Shown here one piece after another: positions 1 to 5,205 of a stretch of 18,482 nucleotides of DNA. The position numbers were made by a program, and so were the translations under genes. Every line of letters starts with the position of its first letter. Within the stretch, counting starts at the first letter, position 1. A model generated the notes under the pieces. It saw nothing but the letters and a program-made list of their open reading frames with translations, did not search any database and was not told the DNA's origin. The DNA comes from Leptofilum sp050292445 (GTDB lineage Bacteria > Chloroflexota > Anaerolineae > Promineifilales > Promineifilaceae), in NCBI GenBank assembly GCA_050292445.1, contig JBNKLQ010000113.1, positions 1 through 18,482 on the forward strand. Reading direction: 5' to 3'.

Positions 1-662
1 GAACTCTTGCCCACCGTGTCAAAAATGACGTCATAGGTTTCACCACTTGCAGTAAAATCCTCCCGGGTGTAGTCTATGACCTTGTCGGCCCCCAGAGATT
101 GGACCCATTCCAGATTCGCAGTGCTGCATACCCCGGTCACTTCAGCGCCTGCCTGTTTGGCCAGCTGCACCGCATAGCTGCCAACGCTGCCTGACGCCCC
201 ATTGATCAAAACTTTGTGGCCGCTCTGAATGTGTCCCTCGTCTCGGAGAAACGGCAGGGCGGTGAGTACGGCATTGGTGGCGACCGCTTCTTCGTAGGTG
301 ATGCTGGTGGGCTTGAGGGCCAAAGCCCCATCTTCGGGCAAACAGATGTACTCGGCGTGGGTGCCAAAATCGGCGGTCGCGCCAAAAACCTGGTCCCCTT
401 TCTTGAACAAGGTGACATCTTTGCCCACCGCTTCCACTTCCCCGGCCAAGGTGGACCCCAGCACGGGCCGTTTGGGGCGGGTGAGACCGGTGTAAAAACG
501 GCCGCTTAATGACGCGCCCTGACGGAAAGTGCTGTCAACGGCCGTTACCGTCGTTGCCTCAATGCGTATCAAAACTTCATTATCGTTCGGTGTTGGTTTG
601 GTCACTTCTTTGAGCTGCAAAACATCGGCTGAGCCATAGTCGGTATAAACAATTGCTTTCAT
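1..662 (-). CDS. MDR-family NAD(P)-dependent quinone oxidoreductase / alcohol dehydrogenase-like, 3' end outside window
   Basis: About 220 N-terminal residues are visible; the gene runs off the left edge. The start MKAIVYTDYG is typical of the medium-chain dehydrogenase/reductase superfamily. A GroES-like N-terminal domain is followed by the Rossmann nucleotide-binding loop N-G-A-S-G-S-V-G near residues 154-161, then QLAKQAGAEV. The GHE motif and cysteine ligands of zinc alcohol dehydrogenases are absent, so the protein fits the zinc-independent quinone-oxidoreductase branch, which reduces quinones or enones with NAD(P)H in the cytosol. The ATG is preceded by AGGA with 7-nt spacing. The promoter region upstream carries two copies of an ACCCTNAGGGT palindrome, suggesting specific repression or activation. 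One ACGGCCGT motif is embedded and read T-A-V. The superfamily is secure; the substrate cannot be told. Confidence 0.85.
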   Translation of the reverse strand, partial: MKAIVYTDYGSADVLQLKEVTKPTPNDNEVLIRIEATTVTAVDSTFRQGASLSGRFYTGLTRPKRPVLGSTLAGEVEAVGKDVTLFKKGDQVFGATADFGTHAEYICLPEDGALALKPTSITYEEAVATNAVLTALPFLRDEGHIQSGHKVLINGASGSVGSYAVQLAKQAGAEVTGVCSTANLEWVQSLGADKVIDYTREDFTASGETYDVIFDTVGKS

Positions 663-684
663 GAGGTTTTCCTTTTTTCGTCAA

Positions 685-742
685 GACCCTAAGGGTTTAC
701 AATTTTCGGAGATACATTAGTCGGGTCAAAACCCTTAGGGTC
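685..742 (-). promoter_or_regulatory. Paired operator-like palindromes upstream of the oxidoreductase
   Basis: GACCCTAAGGGTTT (685-698) and its exact reverse complement (729-742) form a perfect 14-bp inverted repeat. Each arm is itself an 11-bp palindrome, ACCCT-N-AGGGT, with centres 45 bp apart. On the minus strand a TTGACC hexamer (729-724) lies between the sites, with a weak AAAATT 17 bp downstream. The two sites would therefore bracket a promoter just before the ATG at 662. A dimeric repressor (TetR, MarR or HxlR type) is plausible. A terminator for the preceding DUF4386 gene is less likely, because no T-run follows. Confidence 0.5.
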
Positions 743-761
743 GGTATCGTTTCACGGTTTC

Positions 762-1496
762 TTAGGCAGTTTCCAGAGCGAGGGTGCGCGTTTGCCAGCG
801 GTCCAAGTTGACACCTTTCACCAGTAGCCAGATTGGGAAGGCAATTTCGGCAGCGGCAATGACTGCGGCTATCACACCGGGAGTGGTAGTGTAGCTGGAA
901 ACCAGCAGTAGACCCGTGGCGTCGAACAGGTAACCAATCCCGGCGGCGATGAACAGGAAGCCCAGCACCTTGGGGAAGTAGCCCGATTGCACAATCAAGT
1001 AGCCTAGAATCAGGACATGCGGTACCAGGAAGGCAATGCCGATGGTGAAGCCAATGCTGTGCGCGTCGAGGAAGAGCGTCACCAGCGCGTTCACCTGGTC
1101 GGGGCTAAAGGCGATGGCAATGCTGCCGCCTTTTAGCAGCTGAAAGACGAAGTAGTAGTTGAGCAAGTTCAAACCGTGGATGGTGGTCATGGCCAGGCGG
1201 GAAACGGCCGCAACCAACGACAGCGTCTTGCTCACCGGCTTCAGCAGCACGTACAGCACCACGGCGAGCACAATTTCGCTCAGCAAAATAATCAGCTCGC
1301 TGCCCACCGTGCCCAGGCGGAAGGTGGCTTCGTTGGCGGCGATGTTGGCGGCTGTGGCCGCAGCGTCACCGGTTACAATGAACTGCTCCGGGATGACCAT
1401 ATGGGCAAAAATGGCAGCGACGGTGATGACGAGATACAGCACACCGGCAAAACGGGCTAAAGCGGACGGGGACATTTCACGAATATTGGTGTTCAT
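762..1496 (-). CDS. DUF4386-like multi-pass membrane protein
   Basis: A 244-residue, strongly hydrophobic protein. The N-terminal pattern (SALARFAGVLYLVITVAAIFA, then an extracytoplasmic stretch with AAANIAANEATFRLG) matches the DUF4386 family of integral membrane proteins, which have no established function. About six membrane segments can be picked out, near residues 15-35, 60-85, 100-120, 145-165, 175-200 and 205-230. The ATG has GGAG 8 nt upstream and overlaps the stop of the preceding small gene by four bases (ATGA, 1493-1496), so the two are probably translationally coupled. It appears to be co-transcribed from the duplicated dyad leader at 1742-1853. The family call is from remembered pattern only; the membrane topology is solid. 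Confidence 0.7.
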   Translation of the reverse strand: MNTNIREMSPSALARFAGVLYLVITVAAIFAHMVIPEQFIVTGDAAATAANIAANEATFRLGTVGSELIILLSEIVLAVVLYVLLKPVSKTLSLVAAVSRLAMTTIHGLNLLNYYFVFQLLKGGSIAIAFSPDQVNALVTLFLDAHSIGFTIGIAFLVPHVLILGYLIVQSGYFPKVLGFLFIAAGIGYLFDATGLLLVSSYTTTPGVIAAVIAAAEIAFPIWLLVKGVNLDRWQTRTLALETA

Positions 1497-1750
1497 TTCA
1501 AATTCTCCTTAGGATTGATTGGGTTGATGGAGAGCAAGGGCAAACCCAGATCACGCACTTTTTTGAGCAAACCATGCAGGGCGGCCTGGTCAGCGACCGA
1601 ACCAGTGAGAACCGTCTCGCCGTTCTCGGTCTGGGTGATGGTCATGCCATCGAACCAGCTTGCCCAGCGCGCATCCAGATGTCCTTTGAGGTGAATTACG
1701 TAACTGTCTGGTTGCTTTTGGTTCTCAACTGTTGTGTTTGTGTTTGTCAT
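1493..1750 (-). CDS. Small soluble hypothetical protein coupled to the DUF4386-like gene
   Basis: An 85-residue protein with no membrane segment. After a polar N-terminus (MTNTNTTVENQKQ) comes a compact region, YVIHLKGHLDARWASWFDGM, then TITQTENGETVLTGSVADQAALHGLLKKVRDLGLPLLSI. That looks like a small alpha/beta fold with a terminal amphipathic helix. I know the type only as an uncharacterised short protein. An upstream ATG at 1780 is in frame, but it has only a weak AGG with 3-nt spacing; the ATG at 1750 has GGAG at 6-nt spacing and is preferred. The stop overlaps the next ATG (ATGA). Its leader is one of two copies of a 112-bp duplicated sequence. Confidence 0.7.
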   Translation of the reverse strand: MTNTNTTVENQKQPDSYVIHLKGHLDARWASWFDGMTITQTENGETVLTGSVADQAALHGLLKKVRDLGLPLLSINPINPKENLK

Positions 1751-1853
1751 CTCGCGCTCCATCAAAACCGTTGATTTCATTGCCTGGAGAATACAAATTA
1801 ATGTGGTGAGTGGTCATCACCACATCTGGTGATTGAGGTGGTGATTTGTGGGG
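1742..1853. repeat. Copy A of a 112-bp duplicated leader
   Basis: Aligns without gaps to 2411-2522 (offset 669) with 13 mismatches, about 88% identity. It covers the start and leader of the small gene at 1493-1750. Seven of the 13 mismatches fall in the seven-base spacer of the dyad 1801-1825; only six are spread over the remaining 105 positions. Confidence 0.9.
1801..1825. promoter_or_regulatory. Dyad ATGTGGTGA-N7-TCACCACAT, copy A
   Basis: A perfect 9-bp inverted repeat with 7-bp spacer (1801-1809 and 1817-1825), about 50 bp upstream of the preferred ATG at 1750. The arms are identical in copy B (2470-2494), while the spacer is entirely different, as expected for a dimeric operator or a structured RNA loop. 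A second overlapping pairing, CACCA-GATG-TGGTG on the minus strand, also exists in both copies, so alternative RNA hairpins are possible. Confidence 0.55.
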
Positions 1854-1862
1854 GAACGGCCG

Positions 1863-2348
1863 TTACAAAATCGCATTTCTAACTGCCAGTGCTGGCAGCA
1901 GACAGACCACAAGGTACGCCAGGTTAACGCTGGCTCTTACCCAAAACGGCCGTTTCGCCAAATCCATCCCGGCAACGCGACCCAATACGGCCCCCATGCC
2001 CAACAGCGCAAACCAGGGCGTGAACAAAAACGCCGGCGACTGGCTGATCGCCATCGTGGCCAAATCGTGCAGGCCACCGGAGATGGCGAATGTGAGGATG
2101 AAGGCAACCGCTGGGTGCAGCACCCGGCGCAGCGGCGCATACACATAGCGCCCCAAGCCATACCCCCAAATCGGATTCCAATATTGCCAGAACCCGGCAA
2201 AGGAAGCGGCACCGAAAGAGCGCTGTAGCATGTTACGTAGGGAACGGCCGTCTCCCAACGGGACACCATTGCGCAGCGCGACATATTCCGCCAGCGTGGT
2301 GCTTTGCCACCGTTGCGTCTCTGGTTTTTCTGTTTGAATCTTACTCAT
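1863..2348 (-). CDS. Small MBOAT-like membrane protein
   Basis: A 161-residue membrane protein starting MSKIQTEKPETQ. The central stretch FWQYWNPIWGYGLGRYVYAP, followed by a hydrophobic segment ending in SGGLHDL, resembles the core of membrane-bound O-acyltransferases: an FWxxWN region, then SGLWHG with the catalytic His. The protein is far shorter than a full MBOAT enzyme (over 350 aa), so it may be a truncated or stand-alone core; activity is uncertain. An upstream in-frame extension to 2492 is rejected, because it would translate the duplicated leader and cover the dyad, whereas the ATG at 2348 has AGGA at 9-nt spacing. The stop codon is embedded in AACGGCCGTT (1855-1864). Confidence 0.65.
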   Translation of the reverse strand: MSKIQTEKPETQRWQSTTLAEYVALRNGVPLGDGRSLRNMLQRSFGAASFAGFWQYWNPIWGYGLGRYVYAPLRRVLHPAVAFILTFAISGGLHDLATMAISQSPAFLFTPWFALLGMGAVLGRVAGMDLAKRPFWVRASVNLAYLVVCLLPALAVRNAIL

Positions 2349-2410
2349 GAGGTTAAATCCTTTGGCCTCGCGCAATTTAGTCGCTGACCGTTTTTCACTT
2401 ATCTGTTTCT

Positions 2411-2522
2411 GTTTGCCATCTCGTGCGCCATCAAAACCGTTGTTTTCATTGCCTGGAGAATACAAATTAATGTGGTGAAGACATTTCACCACATCTGGTG
2501 GTTGATGTGGTGATTTGTGGGG
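2411..2522. repeat. Copy B of the 112-bp duplicated leader
   Basis: The partner of 1742-1853, now serving as the leader of the MBOAT-like gene. It still carries a decayed version of the small gene's start: ATGGCAAACAGAAAC runs only six codons to TAA, and the Shine-Dalgarno GGAG has become GGCG. The duplication therefore carried over a fragment of the neighbour's coding start, which was then inactivated. Confidence 0.85.
2470..2494. promoter_or_regulatory. Dyad ATGTGGTGA-N7-TCACCACAT, copy B
   Basis: A perfect 9-bp inverted repeat (2470-2478 and 2486-2494) identical in its arms to copy A at 1801-1825, but with the spacer agacatt instead of gtggtca. It lies about 120 bp upstream of the ATG at 2348. 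Probably the shared operator that makes the two transcripts co-regulated. Confidence 0.55.
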
Positions 2523-2526
2523 TGAC

Positions 2527-2691
2527 GGGATGTGGTTGTATTTTAAAAAATAAACCGGGTAACAAACTTGTCATTCCGAACGGAGTCTTCGGAGTGAGGA
2601 ATCTTTCGAACATGTCAAAGTAGAAGGATTTCTCGGAGGACCTCGAAATGACACCTTACGCAACTAATTTTTTAAAGACTAATCACATCCC
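2527..2691. repeat. 165-bp foldback element (REP/MITE-like)
   Basis: The outer ends GGGATGTG (2527-2534) and CACATCCC (2684-2691) are inverted. The next 25-30 bp on each side are also imperfectly complementary, including the shared TTTAAAAAAT-type run. An inner 85-bp core has inverted ends TGTCATTCCGA (2569-2579) and TCGAAATGACA (2643-2653). Cores beginning TGTCATTCCGA with an internal GAGGAATCT are a familiar dispersed intergenic repeat in several bacterial phyla. No coding capacity. With the duplicated leader it accounts for the gap between 2348 and 2721. Confidence 0.7.
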
Positions 2692-2720
2692 ACCGCATCA
2701 ACATTTTTTACTGAAACAGT

Positions 2721-3167
2721 TCAAATTCGGAACGGGTAACTTTCGTGCTGCGCTGGTGTGAGATTGAGAAAGTTATTTGTGTAAAAATTGAGCGCCAATC
2801 GAATAAAAATGACGACGGTAAAGGTGATAAAGCCCGTGCTGTAGGCCATCGTCGTAAAAAAGGGCAGCAAGAACACCCAGAAGGCAATGTTGTAAGCTTG
2901 TCTAATCAGTGAAAGTGGATGTGTGGCTGCCTGTTTGACAGAAACGTGGTTATCTAATTTCTCCCGAAGCCATGCGAACCGCATGACGGTATGTAACTCG
3001 ATAACCAGTCAAAATAGCGCCCCGAAAATCGAAAGGCCAATCAAGCCTCCCTGTCCAGACCAAATCGAGGTGGAAAAAGCGACAACAATATAAATCAGGG
3101 TGGGAATTCCTACGCCCAGCGAAAGGACATTATTCCAGCGTATGGTTAAGAAGTTCTCTTTGGTCAT
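2721..3167 (-). pseudogene. Membrane-protein gene interrupted by one in-frame TGA
   Basis: Two open stretches share one reading frame. The first starts at ATG 3167 (MTKENFLTIRWNNVL) and ends after 52 codons at TGA 3011-3009. The second continues directly as LVIELHTVMRFAWLREKLDN to a stop at 2721. Together they make about 148 residues with hydrophobic helices on both sides of the TGA, which falls in or beside one of them. A single TGG-to-TGA or CGA-to-TGA change explains the break. GGAG lies 11 nt before the start, 20 bp after the SDR gene, so it was probably that operon's second cistron. ATG 2984 could reinitiate an 87-aa product but lacks a clear Shine-Dalgarno. I do not recognise the family. 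Confidence 0.65.
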
Positions 3168-3186
3168 TAGCTGTTGTGCTCCACGG

Positions 3187-3960
3187 TTATGGTCGCAACG
3201 GCCGTTCACTGGCGTCGGTTTGAGAGGGGGCAACTGCTTCAGCCTGATTGTAAATAACCGGCATTTGCCCTTTCCATTGCTCCCAACAAGCCTCATCCGT
3301 CATTAGGTCAGCCATAAAGTGCGCCACATTAATTCGGCTGGTTTTTCCTGAACCAAAAAGCGCACTCTCGATTGGGGATGGATGCAGTTGGTACTCTGTA
3401 ACTGTGCCCTCATCTAACAACGTGTCTGGCCGAACGGCCGTCCACTCAATCAACCTGTCGTTTTGCCCCACCTCGGTTCGCAAATAGTCGGCCGCCTGTT
3501 CATTATCGGCCACCGGTGGCAGCAGGCGGCGTAAAAGTCCGACAATCGCTTTCTCGGCGAAGGCAAGCGGTTCATTCAGGTCCCGGTTGCTGTTTCCCAC
3601 CGTGTTCATCAAGACAAATTTCGTCGTCCTATCGGGATTGTTGGCACGAATGGCCTGGCACAGCCGACGGGTCGCATCCAAAACAAGTTTACGCGGATGA
3701 CCATACATGCCTTTAAAGGTCACATTGTGACCCAAACAGGAGGCGACTGCATCGCACCCATGAACATGCCGGGCCAGCTCCGCATCGCTTAAATCGAGAA
3801 CGGCCGCGCGAATGATGGTCAAATTGGCATGATTTCTGACGGCTTCCGACAATTTTTCCGGTGATCGGACAATCACTTTTACAGAATGGCCGCGTTCCAG
3901 CAGTTGTTCGGTGAGCAAGCGGCCCGTTGCCCCAGTTGCACCAACGATTAAATAATTCAT
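3187..3960 (-). CDS. NAD(P)-binding atypical SDR family protein
   Basis: A 257-residue Rossmann-fold protein. The N-terminus MNYLIVGATGATGRLL gives the G-x-x-G-x-x-G dinucleotide motif (Gly7, Gly10, Gly13) of atypical short-chain dehydrogenases and NAD(P)H-binding (NmrA-like) proteins. VIVRSPEKL near residues 29-37 has the Arg typical of an NADP-binding second strand. LMNTVGNSN replaces the usual catalytic Ser-Tyr-Lys arrangement, so the protein may be a redox sensor or have an unusual reductase activity rather than be a classical SDR. The Shine-Dalgarno GAGGAG at 6-nt spacing is strong. The broken membrane gene follows after 20 bp. Two ACGGCCGT motifs lie inside, one only a few codons from the stop. 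Confidence 0.8.
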   Translation of the reverse strand: MNYLIVGATGATGRLLTEQLLERGHSVKVIVRSPEKLSEAVRNHANLTIIRAAVLDLSDAELARHVHGCDAVASCLGHNVTFKGMYGHPRKLVLDATRRLCQAIRANNPDRTTKFVLMNTVGNSNRDLNEPLAFAEKAIVGLLRRLLPPVADNEQAADYLRTEVGQNDRLIEWTAVRPDTLLDEGTVTEYQLHPSPIESALFGSGKTSRINVAHFMADLMTDEACWEQWKGQMPVIYNQAEAVAPSQTDASERPLRP

Positions 3961-4025
3961 CGTATTCTCCTCGTATGATATGTAGTAACGGGGACAACCC
4001 CATTAACAATAAATTGAATCCCTGA

Positions 4026-4046
4026 GATGCTGCCACAAACAGCATC
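4026..4046 (-). terminator. Possible weak terminator hairpin after the 228-aa membrane gene
   Basis: GATGCTG (4026-4032) and CAGCATC (4040-4046) form a 7-bp hairpin with a 7-nt loop, 7 bp beyond the stop codon at 4054. No T-run follows, so intrinsic termination would be weak. A second short hairpin, GGGG-ACAA-CCCC, lies at 3989-4000 in the leader of the SDR gene. Confidence 0.3.
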
Positions 4047-4053
4047 CCGCGCA

Positions 4054-4740
4054 TTATGCCGTTACGCCCGCACCTTGCATTACCGGCACCGGCCGGCGCA
4101 GCATGTTGATCCCCAGCCAGGCGAACCAGACGATCTGGGTCAGGCCGAAAATGCTGGCGCTGATTTCGGCAGCGGCGGGGATGACGCTGACCACACCGGC
4201 CGCGCCGACGAGATAGCCCAGATAGTGCAGGCCACGGCCGAAATACCCGCCGCGCAACCCGGCCACGCTCAGCAGCAGCACCCAGATGCCGCCGACCACT
4301 TCCACGCCGCCGCCCAGGCCGTTAAAGATAGAGCCAATCGCCAGCCAGACGGTGGCCGCCTGTTCGGGATTGGCCGCTTGCAGGGCCACCACCGTTTCCA
4401 TGCCCACGATGTAGATCATGCCGCTGGCGATGACTAGCACCGACCAGATGATGCCGAAGGCGGTGGCGGTGCGCGCCAGGGCGGAATTTTTGCCGTTCAG
4501 CCGCTCGTGCAGCGCCAGCGTCAGCACCACCAGCGACGCGCCCCAGGCGACGTAGACAATCAGCATCAGGGCCGTCAGCATCCCCTGATTGGCGACAATG
4601 GCCGCCACCTTATCCACCGGGTCGGCGATGCCGCCGACGTTGACCACGGCAATAAAGCCGATAAAACCAATGATGTACGCCAATGCTTCGAACAATGCGG
4701 CCGCGCCGCCCCACTTCTGTAATTGTTTCATGTTTCCCAT
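4054..4740 (-). CDS. DUF4386-like multi-pass membrane protein, second member
   Basis: A 228-residue hydrophobic protein with about six membrane segments. The layout is close to the protein at 762-1496: an N-terminal helix ALAYIIGFIGFIAVVNV, a loop with DPVDKVAAIVANQG, then LALHERLNGKNSALARTATAFG before the central helices. I infer a distant relationship to DUF4386; the function is unknown. Two starts are possible. ATG 4740 has AAGGAG only 2 nt upstream, which is too close. ATG 4731 has the same AAGGAG at 11 nt, making MKQLQKWGG a reasonable alternative N-terminus. The gene is alone, with hairpins on both sides. Confidence 0.6.
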   Translation of the reverse strand: MGNMKQLQKWGGAAALFEALAYIIGFIGFIAVVNVGGIADPVDKVAAIVANQGMLTALMLIVYVAWGASLVVLTLALHERLNGKNSALARTATAFGIIWSVLVIASGMIYIVGMETVVALQAANPEQAATVWLAIGSIFNGLGGGVEVVGGIWVLLLSVAGLRGGYFGRGLHYLGYLVGAAGVVSVIPAAAEISASIFGLTQIVWFAWLGINMLRRPVPVMQGAGVTA

Positions 4741-4766
4741 ATCTCCTTGTTTTGATTCCGATTAGT

Positions 4767-4856
4767 GCCCATTCGCAAATAAAATATGGAATTGACGAAT
4801 GGGCTTAAAGTAGCCGTTCGGTACGAAACCGCTATGTTAATTCCGAACGGCTACTT
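4767..4856 (-). terminator. Two tandem hairpins after the glycine-zipper gene
   Basis: Immediately downstream of the stop at 4867 lies a perfect 14-bp inverted repeat (AAGTAGCCGTTCGG 4808-4821, CCGAACGGCTACTT 4843-4856). It is followed by a perfect 9-bp one (GCCCATTCG 4767-4775, CGAATGGGC 4796-4804). Loops are 21 and 20 nt. Neither is followed by a long T-run, so these may be transcript-end stabilisers or repeat remnants rather than classical terminators. They also occupy the leader of the 228-aa membrane gene. Confidence 0.45.
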
Positions 4857-4866
4857 AGATTGGCGT

Positions 4867-5049
4867 TTATTCTGACTTTTTCTTGCGTTGTTTTCCGGTG
4901 GCAAAGCCAATGCCTGCGGCGATACCGATGACCAGTCCCGCACCAACATTGCCGATGACAGAGCCAAAGATTAAGCCCAGACCGACACCAATAGCGAGAC
5001 CCGCTCCAACAATGTTTTGCTCAGATTTTTTGTGATCTTGATGATTCAT
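4867..5049 (-). CDS. Small glycine-zipper membrane protein
   Basis: A 60-residue protein: a polar N-terminus MNHQDHKKSEQN, one long Gly-rich hydrophobic stretch AGLAIGVGLGLIFGSVIGNV continuing through GAGLVIGIAAGIGFATG, and a basic tail KQRKKKSE. Small residues every four positions are the signature of glycine-zipper helices that pack tightly in membranes; the positive tail would stay in the cytoplasm. A longer reading frame to 5118 exists, but GAGGAG at 11 nt supports the ATG at 5049. An operator-like palindrome lies 76 bp upstream. Biological role unknown; stress-related or membrane-modulating roles are only guesses. Confidence 0.65.
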   Translation of the reverse strand: MNHQDHKKSEQNIVGAGLAIGVGLGLIFGSVIGNVGAGLVIGIAAGIGFATGKQRKKKSE

Positions 5050-5124
5050 GCTTACTTTTTCTCCTCGGATCGCATCTGTTTGTTTGTCATGGACACAGGA
5101 TATGGCAGAAGGCGGCATCAGTCC

Positions 5125-5140
5125 CTACCAAAATTGGTAG
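5125..5140. promoter_or_regulatory. Operator-like inverted repeat upstream of the glycine-zipper gene
   Basis: CTACCAA-AA-TTGGTAG is a 16-bp dyad with perfect 7-bp arms. A TACAAT hexamer (minus strand, 5161-5156) lies about 16 bp upstream of it, so a repressor bound here could block early transcription. No convincing -35 was seen. Confidence 0.35.
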
Positions 5141-5205
5141 TTGTTGGGGAGATAAATTGTAGGTTGTCGGTGGAGGGATAGGTAGGTGAGTGGGTGAGAC
5201 GGCCG

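Noticed and set aside
2349..2492. 48-residue N-terminal extension of the MBOAT-like protein
   Set aside because: It translates the duplicated leader and the dyad, whereas ATG 2348 has a Shine-Dalgarno sequence and a sensible N-terminus.
3009..3011. Selenocysteine or general UGA recoding at the in-frame TGA
   Set aside because: No convincing stem-loop was seen directly after the TGA, and TGA ends other genes here (for example at 1493 and 17222).
3168..3296. N-terminal extension of the broken membrane gene
   Set aside because: It lies over the 3' end of the SDR gene in another frame and looks non-native; ATG 3167 follows a GGAG site.
5050..5118. Longer start for the glycine-zipper protein
   Set aside because: The extra residues are cysteine- and polar-rich and unlike the rest, and a GAGGAG site precedes the internal ATG.
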